Positions 1 to 9,724 of a stretch of DNA of 64,000 nucleotides are shown in pieces. The stretch comes from Bacillus timonensis (lineage in GTDB: Bacteria > Bacillota > Bacilli > Bacillales > Bacillaceae_L), in NCBI RefSeq assembly GCF_000285535.1, contig NZ_HE610986.1, forward strand, positions 275,760 to 339,759. Direction: 5' to 3'. The translations under genes and the position numbers were made by a program. The first letter of the stretch is position 1. The number at the start of each line of letters is the position of its first letter. The notes under the pieces were generated by a model that saw nothing but the letters and a program-made list of their open reading frames with translations, ran no database searches and was not told the DNA's origin.

Positions 1-49
1 AAAAAATAGCTCCTAACAAAATCTCAATAACTCGAATCGTGATTTTCAT
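1..49 (-). CDS. N-terminal start of a membrane protein cut by the window edge
   Basis: Only 16 codons are visible (M-K-I-T-I-R-V-I-E-I-L-L-G-A-I-F), running off the left edge. A good ribosome binding site (GGAGGGAG) lies about 4 bases before the ATG. The residues are hydrophobic, so an N-terminal membrane helix or signal anchor is likely. The family cannot be named from this fragment. Confidence 0.6.
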   Translation of the reverse strand, partial: MKITIRVIEILLGAIF

Positions 50-66
50 TTTCTCCCTCCTTTTGG

Positions 67-95
67 TGAACCATAGGGACGGTTCTTGTGGTTCC
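67..95. repeat. REP-like palindrome, copy 1
   Basis: Imperfect palindrome with GAACCA and TGGTTC arms around the core GGGACGGTTCT. The same core recurs near 131, 1117, 2251 and 2284 in either orientation. It lies just downstream of the RAYT-type transposase remnant, the arrangement expected of REP elements. Confidence 0.7.
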
Positions 96-130
96 CTTAT
101 TTTTAACTATTCCGAAAATTGTGCAAGATG

Positions 131-166
131 GTGCCAGGAGAACCGTCCCCGTGGTCCCTGGTTCCC
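131..166. repeat. REP-like palindrome, copy 2
   Basis: Carries AGAACCGTCCCC followed by GTGGTCCCTGGTTCCC, the inverse orientation of copy 1. It sits 11 bases beyond the stop codon of the transposase remnant. Copies 1 and 2 together form a head-to-head pair, a common layout for REP doublets. Confidence 0.7.
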
Positions 167-177
167 TTGTCCCGTGG

Positions 178-940
178 TTATATTTTTGATATTACTTTGC
201 GGCTAATTCCGGTAAGTCGTGCTAGCTGTCTTGAGGAGAGTCCTTTTGATTTTAGTTTTTTGATATGTGTATCTCGAGTGTCTGGATTTGTTATTTTTTG
301 AAGGTCTATGCAGTGGTCTACTTCGCAGATATTTTTGATGATTTCTATTGCTTGTTTGTCGGTAAGTTTGGTATTTTCATTGATTTCAAGGTAATCCACT
401 TCAGATTCTTGCATGTGGAATTTTTTGAAATGAACCAGTGCTATATTTATATCTTTATGAAACAATTTCAGAATAAAGTCCTTTTCTATGATTCTAGACT
501 TTCCGATATATTCACCATAGCTACTCCATGGGTAGCTTAAAAGATTCTCAACAATTCCAGCTTTTAATGGATTTTGGTGGACATATCTAAGTACATTTAA
601 TAAATATGAAAGATCCTCAACCACCTCACTTTTAAATCTATCTTGAAACAAATGCCCGTTTCGCTCATACTTTGAGTTATACCAATAGACAAAGCTTGTA
701 CCAACACGCCTCATTATACTGCCAATCTCTTCATCCCCCTCCTTTAAGAGAAGATGAACATGATTCCCCATTAAACAATACGCGTAGATTTCAAAGCAAC
801 TTTTCTCTTTAACTCTCCTAAGAGTCTCCAAAAATTTTATAGCATCCTCTTTTTCCTCAAATATTGTTTGACGATTAATACTTCGTAAAATGACATGATA
901 AACATTTGTGCGACTTTTTTTCCTTGCCGTCCTAGGGCAT
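178..940 (-). pseudogene. REP-associated tyrosine transposase (RAYT, Y1_Tnp), frameshifted at codon 2
   Basis: Y1 (HUH) transposase of the RAYT group. The long frame carries the metal-binding His-x-His in GNHVHLLL, the catalytic-Tyr region YVHQNPLKAGIV, and a C-terminal helix-turn-helix (SSRQLARLTGISRK). Homology to the expected N-terminus (PRTARKKSRTNVYHV...) continues upstream of position 831 in the same frame. The only ATG with a ribosome binding site (GAGGTG, 6 bases before 940) is out of frame by one base: it reads ATG CCC TAG, whereas ATG CCT AGG is expected. One extra C/G at 935-937 therefore kills translation, unless it is a sequencing error. A TTG at 831 could start a truncated product lacking the first 35 or so residues. 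RAYTs mobilise the small palindromes that flank them, and such palindromes are present on both sides. Confidence 0.85.
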
Positions 941-953
941 AAACATCACCTCA

Positions 954-1087
954 TACTATTTTTTATACGTTGGGAATTTGAAACAATCAAGGAAGGAATA
1001 GCGGAAAATAGAAAAGAATTAAAAGAAGAGTATAATGGAGAAACTTACCAAATATATAGTATCATAATTTACAAGAAAAAACGTTAG
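954..1087 (+). pseudogene. C-terminal remnant of an unidentified gene
   Basis: An open frame without a start reads ...WEFETIKEGIAENRKE...YNGETYQIYSIIIYKKKR and stops at 1085-1087. Its charged, amphipathic composition and clean end resemble a genuine protein C-terminus. It directly abuts the start of the transposase remnant, suggesting an older gene truncated by the RAYT segment. The parent family is not recognised. It could also be a chance open stretch. Confidence 0.3.
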
Positions 1088-1116
1088 ATAATTTTATGGC
1101 TATCCCTGAGAAAACC

Positions 1117-1148
1117 ATGGGGAACCACAGGGACGGTTCTCGTGGTTC
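1117..1148. repeat. REP-like palindrome, copy 3
   Basis: GGGAACCACAGGGACGGTTC followed by TCGTGGTTC. The arms GAACCAC and GTGGTTC pair perfectly around the shared core. It lies upstream of the transposase remnant, so the remnant is bracketed by copies of this repeat. Confidence 0.75.
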
Positions 1149-1225
1149 AGTTCTTTTTGGGAATGACATTCCAATATCCCCTGCTCCCTACCATAGGAGT
1201 AGAATCGTAGTAAAGGAGAATTTAA

Positions 1226-1621
1226 ATGAGGGACAGAGGTTCAGTGGTATTAATTGAAAACAATAAAGTTGGTCTTATCAAAAGGGTTTGGAATAATCTT
1301 GTTTATTATGTATTTCCTGGCGGTGGCATGAAGGATGGAGAATCCCCCAAAGAATGTGCGGTAAGAGAGGCCTATGAAGAAATAGGGGTCAAAGTCAGGA
1401 TTCATGAATGCATTGGAACTGTCGAATATAAAGGAACCCAATATTTTTTCTTAGCAGAGATCATTCTAGGCGAGTTCGGAACAGGCACTGGAGATGAGTA
1501 CTCTGATACGAATAGAAACAGGGGCTCATATACTCCCGTTTGGATAGAACTAGAACAACTTCCATTACTCGACGTAAAGCCAAAGGAAATTGCTATAAAG
1601 ATCCAAAACCTGTTCGCTTAA
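1226..1621 (+). CDS. Nudix hydrolase
   Basis: Cytoplasmic Nudix (NUDT) family pyrophosphohydrolase of 131 residues, the usual length for a single-domain member. The Nudix box begins GGGMKDGESPKE and ends REAYEEIGV, containing the REx2EExG metal-binding core. Members hydrolyse nucleoside diphosphates linked to another group; the substrate cannot be told here. The start ATG has AAAGGAG 7 bases upstream. It is a lone gene, convergent with the membrane protein ending at 1625, only 3 bases away. A REP-like palindrome lies 80 bases upstream. Confidence 0.85.
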   Translation: MRDRGSVVLIENNKVGLIKRVWNNLVYYVFPGGGMKDGESPKECAVREAYEEIGVKVRIHECIGTVEYKGTQYFFLAEIILGEFGTGTGDEYSDTNRNRGSYTPVWIELEQLPLLDVKPKEIAIKIQNLFA

Positions 1622-1624
1622 AAT

Positions 1625-2131
1625 TTAACTGCGGTAATTCCTCAACTCCCGCGCCAAAATCGACCGGCGAAAGCCTTTTTGATGGATGAACTCTTTTATT
1701 TCCTCTACGATCATATAAGAAAGGCGAATGTGATAATAATTGATATGTTCGATGATGGCAAATCCATATAAGAAAAGATACCAATAAAGTCCTTTCGAAA
1801 ACGTGGTTTGGTAGACAAGTACAGGTATGCCAATCATAATTAATACGAGATTACTAACCTTAAAGAAACGAAAACGTGCAAGATGTTTATCAGTTAATGA
1901 AGAACTTTTGCCTTGTTTGACCTGTTTCCACTTAAGGCACCAATATAAACTCCCCTGGAGTAAGATGTATTCTAAAATACAAAAAACAAATATATGGGGA
2001 AATGTGGTTAGATAATGATTAGACCAATCAAACGTTGGGATATATATCATCCATAAGATTGGGAATAGAACGGCAGCTGATAATTCTCCGGTCCAAAGAC
2101 TAAATAACTTTTTCTGGGCTTTTTCTTTCAT
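1625..2131 (-). CDS. Predicted multi-pass membrane protein, unknown function
   Basis: 168 residues starting at the ATG with AGGTGAT upstream; a GTG at 2140 would add only three residues. Four hydrophobic segments are visible, around residues 18-35, 45-68, 92-112 and 118-138. The tail is basic (KGFRRSILARELRNYRS). I do not recognise the family and see no catalytic motif. It is transcribed alone, away from a REP cluster and the uvrA terminator, and converges on the Nudix gene. Confidence 0.7.
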   Translation of the reverse strand: MKEKAQKKLFSLWTGELSAAVLFPILWMIYIPTFDWSNHYLTTFPHIFVFCILEYILLQGSLYWCLKWKQVKQGKSSSLTDKHLARFRFFKVSNLVLIMIGIPVLVYQTTFSKGLYWYLFLYGFAIIEHINYYHIRLSYMIVEEIKEFIHQKGFRRSILARELRNYRS

Positions 2132-2198
2132 GGGTATCACCTATCAGTTAGATTCTCTTAACAGAATACCATATTTTCCCTGAAACGAAAGAATTAAT

Positions 2199-2238
2199 TA
2201 AAAAATCCCGTTCTGCCTCTTTCGCAAGAATCGGGATT
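2199..2238 (-). terminator. Rho-independent terminator after uvrA
   Basis: On the minus strand AATCCCG pairs with CGGGATT across a 20-base interior that itself pairs TTCTTGCG with the AGGCAGAA side. A run of T follows (A-run at 2199-2204 on the plus strand). It lies about 75 bases past the uvrA stop, with the REP pair between. Confidence 0.75.
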
Positions 2239-2250
2239 ATTTTGATGCGA

Positions 2251-2313
2251 GGAGCCACAAGAACCGTCCCTGTGGTTCCACATTGGGACCAAGAGAACCG
2301 TCCCCCTGGTTCC
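2251..2313. repeat. Tandem REP-like palindromes, copies 4 and 5
   Basis: Two copies in the same orientation: CCACAAGAACCGTCCCTGTGG (21 bases at 2256-2276; arms CCACA and TGTGG), then GGACCAAGAGAACCGTCCCC ending CTGGTTCC. The second abuts the uvrA stop codon at 2313-2315. The pair forms the proximal 3-prime UTR of uvrA, before its terminator, where such hairpins can influence mRNA decay. Confidence 0.7.
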
Positions 2314-5180
2314 TAAACGGTTTCTTTTTCTTTGATTAGTTCTTTCATGCGCTGGCGGTCGCGTTCTAGGACTGGTTTTAGGTAATGTCCGGTGTGGGAT
2401 GCTTCGATTTTTGTGATGTCTTCTGGTGTACCAGTTCCTAGGATGGTTCCACCTTTGTCACCGCCTTCTGGTCCTAGATCAATGATGTAGTCGGCAGCTT
2501 TGATGACATCGAGATTATGTTCAATGACTAAGACCGTATCACCATTTTCTACAAGTCGTTGCAATACCTTAAGCAGTCTTGAAATGTCATCCACATGTAG
2601 GCCTGTTGTTGGCTCGTCTAAAATATAAAATGATTTACCAGTGGAACGACGATGTAATTCTGAAGCGAGTTTCACACGTTGCGCTTCTCCACCAGACAAG
2701 GTTGTTGCAGGTTGTCCCAATTTGACATAGCCTAACCCAACATCATAGAGCGTTTCAATTTTACGCTTGATACGTGGGATATTTTCAAAAAAGGATAGTG
2801 CATTCTCAACTGTCATGTCTAAAATATCTGAGATATTTTTGTCCTTATATTTTACTTCTAATGTTTCACGGTTATAGCGTTTCCCATGACAAACTTCACA
2901 TGGCACATACACATCGGGTAGGAAGTGCATTTCAATTTTAATAATCCCATCACCACGGCAAGCTTCACAGCGTCCACCTTTTACATTGAAGCTGAAGCGT
3001 CCCTTCTTGTAACCTCTTACCTTCGCTTCATTTGTATTAGCGAATAGGTCACGGATATCGTCAAAAACACCAGTGTAAGTAGCTGGATTTGAACGAGGTG
3101 TTCGTCCAATCGGTGATTGATCAATATCGATTACCTTTTCTAATTGCTCAATCCCTTTAATCGCTTTATGTTCTCCAGGTTTAACTTTGGCACGGTTTAG
3201 TTTCTGTGCTAGTGCCTTCTGGAGAATTTCATTTACTAATGTACTTTTTCCAGAGCCTGACACACCAGTTACCGCAACGAACATACCAAGCGGAAACTTC
3301 ACCGATACATTTTTTAAGTTGTTTTCTTTCGCTCCAACAACTTCAATATAACGTCCATCTGGCTTCCTTCTTTCAACTGGAAGTGGAATGAATTTTCTTC
3401 CAGAAAGATATTGACCGGTTAAGGAATCTGGGTCCTCCATTACTTCTTTTGGTGTACCCGCTGCAATAACCTCTCCACCGTGAATTCCAGCGCCCGGCCC
3501 GATATCAATTAAGTAATCAGCAGCAAGCATTGTATCTTCATCATGTTCAACCACGATTAACGTATTTCCAATATCCCGCATTGTTCTTAATGTCCCGATA
3601 AGTCGATCGTTATCCCGTTGATGTAAACCAATTGATGGTTCGTCTAAAATATAGAGAACACCGGTTAAGCGTGAACCGATTTGAGTAGCAAGACGAATTC
3701 GTTGTGCTTCACCACCAGACAAGGTTCCAGCTGCCCGACTTAATGTTAGATAATCCAACCCGACATTAACTAAGAAACCAAGTCTTTCTTTGATTTCTCG
3801 AAAAATGAGATTAGCAATCTTCATATCTTTTTCAGAAAGCTCTACATTTGCAAAAAACTCATACGCTTCATTAATTGAAAAATCGGTAACATTGGAGATA
3901 TGCTTACCCGAAATAAGAACAGCCAGGCTTTCCTTTTTTAAACGGTGACCTTTACAGGTTGGACAAGGCCGTTCTGCCATGTATTTCTCCATTTGTTCAC
4001 GAATATAGTCTGAACTTGTTTCTTTATAGCGTCTTGCCACATTATTGAGGACTCCCTCAAACTGAATAAAGTTTTCACGAACTTGGCCGAAATCATTTTC
4101 ATAATGAAAAAAGATTTCCTCACCGTCACTACCATATAAAACCTTATCCATAAGATGTTTCGGTATATCCTTTACAGGAACATCCATATCAATTCCGTAA
4201 TGATTACAAACCGCTTCAAGCAATTGCGGATAATATTGTGAGCTTGTTGGTTCCCATGGGGCAATGGCATGCTTTCGAAGTGATAAATCCCAGTTCGGAA
4301 TTACAAGATCAGGATCCACCTCAAGTTTACTACCTAACCCATCACAATCGGGACATGCTCCAAATGGACTGTTGAAGGAGAACATTCTTGGCTCAAGTTC
4401 CCCAATTGAAAAGCCACATAATGGACATGAATGTAGCTCACTGAACAATAGCTCTTCTTCCCCAATCACATCTATGATTACTTTACCTTCCCCGAGACGA
4501 AGGGCTGCTTCAAGGGAATCTGAAAGTCTTGCTGTAACTCCCTCTTTTACTACAATTCGGTCAATAACAACCTCTATTGAATGTTTTTTATTTTTTTCAA
4601 GTTCAATCTCTTCAGATAGCTCAAGCATTTCCCCATCAACGCGAACCCTAACATACCCCTGCTTTTTAATATCCTCTAAAACTTTCACATGGGCACCCTT
4701 ACGACCTGAAACAACAGGAGCAAGTACTTGCAACTTTGTTCGTTCAGGATATTCTAAAATTCGATCCACCATTTGCTCAACGGTTTGAGAAGTGATTTCG
4801 ATTCCATGATTCGGACAAACTGGTTTTCCGACACGTGCAAACAACAGTCGTAAGTAATCATAAATCTCCGTGACTGTTCCAACGGTTGACCTTGGGTTCC
4901 GACTTGTTGTTTTTTGGTCAATAGATATCGCAGGGGAAAGGCCTTCGATTGAATCGACGTCTGGTTTATCCATTTGTCCTAAAAATTGACGTGCGTATGC
5001 AGAGAGGGACTCGACATAACGACGCTGCCCTTCCGCATAAATGGTGTCAAATGCAAGGGATGACTTTCCTGAGCCAGATAGACCTGTTACAACAACTAAT
5101 TTATCTCTTGGAATCGTCACATCAATATTTTTTAGGTTGTGTGCCCTTGCACCTTTGACAACTATCTTTTCTAATGCCAT
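2313..5180 (-). CDS. uvrA: UvrABC nucleotide-excision repair, damage-recognition ATPase UvrA
   Basis: Subunit A of the UvrABC excinuclease. It scans DNA as a dimer, binds bulky lesions with UvrB and loads UvrB in an ATP-dependent way. At 955 residues it has the usual full length. There are two ABC ATPase modules: Walker [10 protein letters not shown] near residue 33 and GVSGSGKST near residue 640. ABC signatures LSGGEAQR occur in both halves, and zinc-finger cysteines are seen in CPLCGF...CPDCDG and CEACRGDG...CEVCHGKR. The ATG lies 8 bases after the uvrB stop, with the site GGAAGGA overlapping the end of uvrB, so the two are one operon. Expression should follow the LexA-controlled uvrB promoter. 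Confidence 0.98.
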   Translation of the reverse strand: MALEKIVVKGARAHNLKNIDVTIPRDKLVVVTGLSGSGKSSLAFDTIYAEGQRRYVESLSAYARQFLGQMDKPDVDSIEGLSPAISIDQKTTSRNPRSTVGTVTEIYDYLRLLFARVGKPVCPNHGIEITSQTVEQMVDRILEYPERTKLQVLAPVVSGRKGAHVKVLEDIKKQGYVRVRVDGEMLELSEEIELEKNKKHSIEVVIDRIVVKEGVTARLSDSLEAALRLGEGKVIIDVIGEEELLFSELHSCPLCGFSIGELEPRMFSFNSPFGACPDCDGLGSKLEVDPDLVIPNWDLSLRKHAIAPWEPTSSQYYPQLLEAVCNHYGIDMDVPVKDIPKHLMDKVLYGSDGEEIFFHYENDFGQVRENFIQFEGVLNNVARRYKETSSDYIREQMEKYMAERPCPTCKGHRLKKESLAVLISGKHISNVTDFSINEAYEFFANVELSEKDMKIANLIFREIKERLGFLVNVGLDYLTLSRAAGTLSGGEAQRIRLATQIGSRLTGVLYILDEPSIGLHQRDNDRLIGTLRTMRDIGNTLIVVEHDEDTMLAADYLIDIGPGAGIHGGEVIAAGTPKEVMEDPDSLTGQYLSGRKFIPLPVERRKPDGRYIEVVGAKENNLKNVSVKFPLGMFVAVTGVSGSGKSTLVNEILQKALAQKLNRAKVKPGEHKAIKGIEQLEKVIDIDQSPIGRTPRSNPATYTGVFDDIRDLFANTNEAKVRGYKKGRFSFNVKGGRCEACRGDGIIKIEMHFLPDVYVPCEVCHGKRYNRETLEVKYKDKNISDILDMTVENALSFFENIPRIKRKIETLYDVGLGYVKLGQPATTLSGGEAQRVKLASELHRRSTGKSFYILDEPTTGLHVDDISRLLKVLQRLVENGDTVLVIEHNLDVIKAADYIIDLGPEGGDKGGTILGTGTPEDITKIEASHTGHYLKPVLERDRQRMKELIKEKETV

Positions 5181-5188
5181 GTTTTACG

Positions 5189-7168
5189 TCATCCTTCCGC
5201 TTTTAACTCCAAAATTAAATCACGTAATTCAGCTGCTCGTTCAAAATTAAGTGCTTTTGCTGCTTCTTTCATTTCTACTTCCATATCAGCAATCACTTTA
5301 TCGCGCTCTTTCTTCGATAATCCGGTTAACTTAGGTGCTGCTTCGTAGTTTTCCGTTTCCTCGGCCGCAACAGTAGCACGAATGACATCTCGAATATCTT
5401 TTTTGATGGTTTGCGGGGTAATTCCATGCTTTTTATTGTATTCCTCTTGGATTTCACGACGACGTTTTGTTTCATTAATCGCAATTTCCATAGATTTTGT
5501 CATCTTATCCGCATACATGATGACTCTTCCGTTCGCATTTCTTGCCGCACGACCAATGGTCTGGATAAGTGACCGTTCAGAGCGCAGGAATCCTTCCTTA
5601 TCCGCATCAAGAATCGCAACAAGTGACACTTCTGGAATATCCAAACCTTCACGGAGAAGGTTAATTCCTATTAAAGCATCATGTTTCCCCATCCGAAGAT
5701 CGCGAATTATTTCAATCCGCTCAAGGGTCTTGATTTCTGAGTGTAAATAAGTTACTTTGATTCCGATTTCCTTCAGGTAATCCGTTAAATCCTCTGACAT
5801 TTTTTTCGTTAATGTTGTAATAAGAACTCGTTCATTCTTGCTCACACGATCTTGGATTTCACCTAATAAATCATCAATTTGGCCTTGAATTGGTCGGACA
5901 TCAATGATTGGATCAAGTAATCCAGTTGGACGAATGATTTGTTCCACCATCTCATCCGTATGTTCAATTTCGAATGGTCCAGGTGTTGCGGAAACATTAA
6001 TAATTTGGTTAATATGCTTTTCGAATTCCTCAAAACGTAAAGGTCGGTTATCCAATGCTGAAGGAAGACGGAAACCGTGATCGACCAATACTTGTTTCCT
6101 TGCTTGGTCACCATTAAACATACCTCGAATTTGCGGTAATGTAACATGGGACTCATCCACAACAATTAACAAGTCTTCAGGAAAATAATCCAACAATGTA
6201 TATGGTGTTGATCCAGGTGGTCGCAATGTTAGATGACGTGAATAGTTTTCGATTCCTGAACAAAAGCCCATCTCACGCATCATTTCAAGATCATAATTTG
6301 TCCGTTGCTCTAGTCGTTGTGCTTGTAGAAGTTGACCATTTTCTCGAAGTTCTGCCAACCGTTCTTCAAGCTCTGCTTCTATATTTTTAATCGCAATTTG
6401 CATTTTTTCTTCACGTGTTACGAAGTGGGATGCTGGGAAAATTGCAACATGCTCTCGTTCACCAAGTATTTCCCCGGTTAGAGCATCGACCTCACGAATC
6501 CGGTCGATTTCATCGCCAAAAAACTCCACACGAATACAGTGCTCATCACGTGAGGCTGGAAAAATCTCTACTACGTCCCCTCTAACACGGAAGGTTCCGC
6601 GCCGGAAATCAATGTCGTTTCGTTCATACTGAACGTCCACTAATTTATGTAAAAGTTCATTTCGTTCGATTTCCATTCCTGTACGGAGGGAAACAACGAG
6701 TTCCCGATATTCCTCCGGAGAACCCAATCCATAGATGCACGATACACTGGCAATGATGATGACATCACGTCGTTCAAAAAGCGAAGATGTTGCAGAGTGG
6801 CGTAGTTTATCAATTTCATCATTGACGCTTGAGTCTTTTTCGATATATGTATCAGAGGATGGAACATACGCTTCCGGCTGGAAGTAATCATAATAGCTGA
6901 CAAAGTATTCAACAGCATTATTAGGAAAGAATTCTTTAAACTCACTATAAAGCTGCCCTGCCAACGTTTTATTGTGTGCGATTATAAGTGTTGGCCGATT
7001 AACTTCTTTGATGACATTTGAAATCGTAAATGTTTTTCCTGTTCCAGTCGCACCTAACAAGGTCTGATATTTTTTTCCCACCTTAATTCCATCAATAAGT
7101 TCTTTGATTGCTTTCGGTTGATCACCTTGAGGTGAATACTTGGAGACTAATTCAAATTGATCCTTCAT
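5189..7168 (-). CDS. uvrB: UvrABC system helicase subunit UvrB
   Basis: Subunit B of UvrABC. It is loaded by UvrA at lesions, probes DNA with a beta-hairpin and recruits UvrC for incision. The product has 659 residues, the normal length. The Walker A GATGTGKT lies near residue 39. Helicase motifs include DESHVTLPQ and the QTIGRAARN region. The C-terminal UVR/UvrC-binding coiled coil ([20 protein letters not shown]) is present. An upstream ATG at 7183 is in frame, but GGGAGGAAGG sits between it and the ATG at 7168, so I start at 7168. A LexA box lies about 120 bases upstream. Confidence 0.98.
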   Translation of the reverse strand: MKDQFELVSKYSPQGDQPKAIKELIDGIKVGKKYQTLLGATGTGKTFTISNVIKEVNRPTLIIAHNKTLAGQLYSEFKEFFPNNAVEYFVSYYDYFQPEAYVPSSDTYIEKDSSVNDEIDKLRHSATSSLFERRDVIIIASVSCIYGLGSPEEYRELVVSLRTGMEIERNELLHKLVDVQYERNDIDFRRGTFRVRGDVVEIFPASRDEHCIRVEFFGDEIDRIREVDALTGEILGEREHVAIFPASHFVTREEKMQIAIKNIEAELEERLAELRENGQLLQAQRLEQRTNYDLEMMREMGFCSGIENYSRHLTLRPPGSTPYTLLDYFPEDLLIVVDESHVTLPQIRGMFNGDQARKQVLVDHGFRLPSALDNRPLRFEEFEKHINQIINVSATPGPFEIEHTDEMVEQIIRPTGLLDPIIDVRPIQGQIDDLLGEIQDRVSKNERVLITTLTKKMSEDLTDYLKEIGIKVTYLHSEIKTLERIEIIRDLRMGKHDALIGINLLREGLDIPEVSLVAILDADKEGFLRSERSLIQTIGRAARNANGRVIMYADKMTKSMEIAINETKRRREIQEEYNKKHGITPQTIKKDIRDVIRATVAAEETENYEAAPKLTGLSKKERDKVIADMEVEMKEAAKALNFERAAELRDLILELKAEG

Positions 7169-7247
7169 TTGCCTTCCTCCCATCTATTTTTCGCTATCTA
7201 TCTGAACTGTTTTGTGTAATTTTCGTTGACTATTTCTCGATAGAAAC

Positions 7248-7297
7248 ATTGTACCACAAACTGACCTAAAACAAACAAAAATACGAACTGATATTCG
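7248..7297 (-). promoter_or_regulatory. uvrBA promoter with LexA (SOS) box
   Basis: On the minus strand a -10 TACAAT (7248-7253) lies about 80 bases before the uvrB start, with a poor TTGTTT-type -35. CGAACTGATATTCG at 7284-7297 matches the Bacillus LexA/DinR consensus CGAAC-N4-GTTCG at 9 of 10 fixed bases. Its position abutting the -35 region fits repression by LexA. DNA damage should therefore induce uvrB and uvrA, as in B. subtilis. Confidence 0.75.
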
Positions 7298-7466
7298 ATT
7301 TTTTTAAAATCATTTTCTTTGAATTCGGGATAATTAGGAAAAAGGAGTTTGAACTAGTAGTGGAGCAACTGGAAACGTAGACATTAAGAGAGTCATAATC
7401 GAAGTTTGAGAAGATTATTAATGTGAAAAGTTCCACTCTAAAATGATTATTCAGAGCAAAACCAAA

Positions 7467-7498
7467 GAAAAAAATCCTTCATAACTCGATGAAGGACC
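7467..7498 (-). terminator. Terminator after csbA
   Basis: On the minus strand GGTCCTTCATC pairs with ATGAAGGATTTT, followed by a run of seven T. It separates csbA from the uvrBA transcription unit. Confidence 0.85.
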
Positions 7499-7500
7499 TT

Positions 7501-7728
7501 TTATTTTTTCGCTCTTTTTCCCATATTTCTCGCGTAGAGGAAACCTGCTCCGAGCGAAATGATATCCGCAATGATTACAATAGTGAATTCCGCGTATCCT
7601 TTATAAATAGACGCAGCAATAAGGGCAAAAGCTAGTAATAAACCTACATAATAATTATAGGTCACCCTTGTAAAAAAAACGACGAGTACACCCGGAAGAA
7701 TGATCGCCAGCAATAATTTCAATAGCAT
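7501..7728 (-). CDS. csbA: CsbA-like small membrane protein
   Basis: 75 residues with three hydrophobic segments, a central VVFFTRVTYNYYVG stretch and a basic tail (RNMGKRAKK). Sequence, size and position immediately upstream of uvrB match CsbA of B. subtilis, a sigma-B-controlled membrane protein of unknown molecular role. ATG at 7728 has AAAGGA 10 bases upstream; a TTG at 7731 is an alternative. The gene has its own terminator, so it is not cotranscribed with uvrB. I see no clear sigma-B promoter. Confidence 0.8.
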   Translation of the reverse strand: MLLKLLLAIILPGVLVVFFTRVTYNYYVGLLLAFALIAASIYKGYAEFTIVIIADIISLGAGFLYARNMGKRAKK

Positions 7729-7804
7729 CAAATTCGATTCCTTTCAACATTTTCATAGTTTAAATATAACAAAACTATGAAAGTAAAACACGTTATTAAC
7801 ACTT

Positions 7805-8758
7805 CTATTTAAACAAGTCCGGATAAAACCCTTTCGCCATTGTCTCTACTGCATATGCCATGCGATTTCCTGGCAATACGCTCTCTAACGAAATGACGAG
7901 AAAGTTTTCATTTTTGACACTCTCCAGTTGCGAGAGGGCTGGATCATTTTTAATATCCTTTATTTTTTGCTCAATCGACGGAGCATCATAGTCGTGAATG
8001 AGTATGACATCTGGTTGCCTTGAGAGTACTTCCTCGTAGCTAACAGTTGTCCATTGTTTATCTGTAATATCGTCAAAAATGTTTCGGCCGCCAGCAAGTT
8101 CAATCAATAGTGTTTCAAAATTTGTACCCCCTGCAGTGAATACTCCATTTCCACCACTATCATACACTAAAACATCAACTGGATCCTGACCTGACAATTT
8201 ATCCTGCACTTTAGCAATTCGTTCCTTTTGCCCGGCGACAAATGCCTCAGCCCGGTCTTCGATTTCAAAAACCTTACCGATATCACGAATTTCCTGATAG
8301 ATTTCTTCCAGCGTTGTCGCTTTATTCATATACACCTTGATTCCATAACTTTCTAACTCATCGACATCAAGGCCTTCGCTTCCGAATTCCCAATCGATAC
8401 CGTAGATAAAATCAGCTCCGCTTGTTAAAACAGCTTCCCTAGTAGCAGAACCGTAAGTGAGCTCAGGAATCTTATCATAATCATCCGCATATTCAGGTAA
8501 GGCACCACGACTGTGATTGTCCAAGCTATTTCCAATTACATAATCAGCTAGCCCTAATGCGATAAATAACTCGGTCGCATTTGGTCCCAATGTTAAAGCC
8601 TTTGAAGGCTTTTCTGTGATTTCTACGTTTCTCCCATAATTATCAATAAGTAGAGATTGCTCAGATTGCTTTTGAGGGGTAGCAGCTTCTTCCTCTGCAC
8701 CACATCCTGTTAATACTAATATAAGAATACCAGTGAAAAGCAAAACTAGTTTTTTCAT
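7805..8758 (-). CDS. ABC transporter substrate-binding lipoprotein, iron-complex/cobalamin type
   Basis: 317-residue lipoprotein that would capture the ligand outside the cell for the permease and ATPase encoded just upstream. The signal peptide ends in the lipobox LTGC (Cys about residue 19). The mature part has the two-lobe periplasmic-binding (BtuF/FhuD-like) pattern: LGPNATELFIALGLADYVIG, then EAVLTSGADFIYG and QPDVILIHDYDAP. The ligand (siderophore, haem or B12) cannot be decided. A 165-base leader separates it from the ATPase gene and has its own good ribosome binding site (AAGGAG), suggesting differential expression within the operon. Confidence 0.85.
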   Translation of the reverse strand: MKKLVLLFTGILILVLTGCGAEEEAATPQKQSEQSLLIDNYGRNVEITEKPSKALTLGPNATELFIALGLADYVIGNSLDNHSRGALPEYADDYDKIPELTYGSATREAVLTSGADFIYGIDWEFGSEGLDVDELESYGIKVYMNKATTLEEIYQEIRDIGKVFEIEDRAEAFVAGQKERIAKVQDKLSGQDPVDVLVYDSGGNGVFTAGGTNFETLLIELAGGRNIFDDITDKQWTTVSYEEVLSRQPDVILIHDYDAPSIEQKIKDIKNDPALSQLESVKNENFLVISLESVLPGNRMAYAVETMAKGFYPDLFK

Positions 8759-8783
8759 TTATTTTTCTCCTTCAGATCAAATA

Positions 8784-8895
8784 CACCTCGGCGTATGTAC
8801 GCACGGTTCTTTGTGCCTACACAGGTGGGTCTCAAAAGACGGTACCACAGGAAACTGCGTTTTTAATCTTTTATCGTACGCTCGATAAGTTTCCT
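8784..8895 (-). other. Hairpin-rich spacer inside the ABC-importer operon
   Basis: Between the ATPase stop and the binding-protein start the minus strand can fold several nested hairpins. AGGAAAC pairs with GTTTCCT and encloses TTATCG/CGATAA; GTCT-TTTG-AGAC forms a hairpin; CACCT pairs with AGGTG and encloses TGTG-TAGG-CACA and GCGT-ACAT-ACGC. No T-run follows, so it is not a terminator. No B12-box sequence (GCCACTG) is present. Possible roles are an mRNA-stability or processing element or an unrecognised aptamer. Confidence 0.4.
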
Positions 8896-8923
8896 TTGAA
8901 AATCTGAGGCATCCGCCATAACT

Positions 8924-9715
8924 TTATTCAGCTTCATCTGGATAAAGCAAACTTACTGGTAAATAGGTCACAGTTACTTTTTTTGTTGCTGGATGAATAT
9001 TTACATCAGTTCTGACTCCGTAAATCTCATAAATCGATTCAGGGGTTAAAACCTCTTCAGGAGTTCCTGCTCTCAACATTCGGCCATCCTTAACGACGTA
9101 TAGCCTGTCACAGTAAAGAGCAGCCAGATTTAAATCATGGATAGCGGAGATTACGGTAACTCCCAACCCTTTAATTAAATCAAAGATTTGCAACTGGTGT
9201 TGAATATCTAAATGATTCGTAGGTTCGTCTAAAAGCAGCAAATCGGTTTGCTGTGCAAGCACTCTGCCTAGCAATACACGCTGTTTTTCTCCACCTGATA
9301 GATTACTATAATTTCGTTTTTCCATATCGGTCATCCCAATATGTTTTATCGCATTTGCGACAATCTCTTTATCTTTCGCACTGTCTCCAGTGAAAAATCC
9401 TTTGTATGGGCTTCTCCCCATCGCAATGATTTCTTCGACCTTAAAATCAAATGGAATGACTTGTTCTTGTCCGACGACCCCGATTTTCATCGCGACCTTT
9501 TTGGAATTCATTTTATCAATATTATCCCCATCTATAAAAACTACCCCGGAGTCTGGTTTACGCGCACGATATATATTTTTTAGAAGGGTTGATTTCCCGC
9601 TTCCATTTGGCCCGATGATTCCAATAAATTCGCCCTCTGAGACATGTAGATTCATATCTTCAATAATACTTTTCTCATTCAATGAATAGTTCAAATTCTC
9701 AACCTGAAGTTTCAA
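8924..9715 (-). CDS. ABC transporter ATP-binding protein, iron-complex/cobalamin type
   Basis: 263-residue ATPase of the FecE/BtuD class that powers the importer. Walker A is GPNGSGKST (about residue 36), the signature is NLSGGEKQR, Walker B is LLLLDEPTNHLD and the switch His lies in AIHDLNLA. The start is a TTG with GAGGTG 6 bases upstream; no better ATG lies nearby. The permease stop is 9 bases upstream, so the two genes are cotranscribed and probably translationally coupled. Confidence 0.92.
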   Translation of the reverse strand: MKLQVENLNYSLNEKSIIEDMNLHVSEGEFIGIIGPNGSGKSTLLKNIYRARKPDSGVVFIDGDNIDKMNSKKVAMKIGVVGQEQVIPFDFKVEEIIAMGRSPYKGFFTGDSAKDKEIVANAIKHIGMTDMEKRNYSNLSGGEKQRVLLGRVLAQQTDLLLLDEPTNHLDIQHQLQIFDLIKGLGVTVISAIHDLNLAALYCDRLYVVKDGRMLRAGTPEEVLTPESIYEIYGVRTDVNIHPATKKVTVTYLPVSLLYPDEAE

Positions 9716-9724
9716 TTTTTCACC

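Noticed and set aside
4264-4788. 174-codon plus-strand frame opposite uvrA
   Set aside because: It is antisense to the conserved UvrA sequence, Ser-rich from codon bias of the opposite strand, and has no ribosome binding site.
8759-8923. Cobalamin riboswitch before the ABC binding-protein gene
   Set aside because: The B12 box and the conserved core segments are absent.
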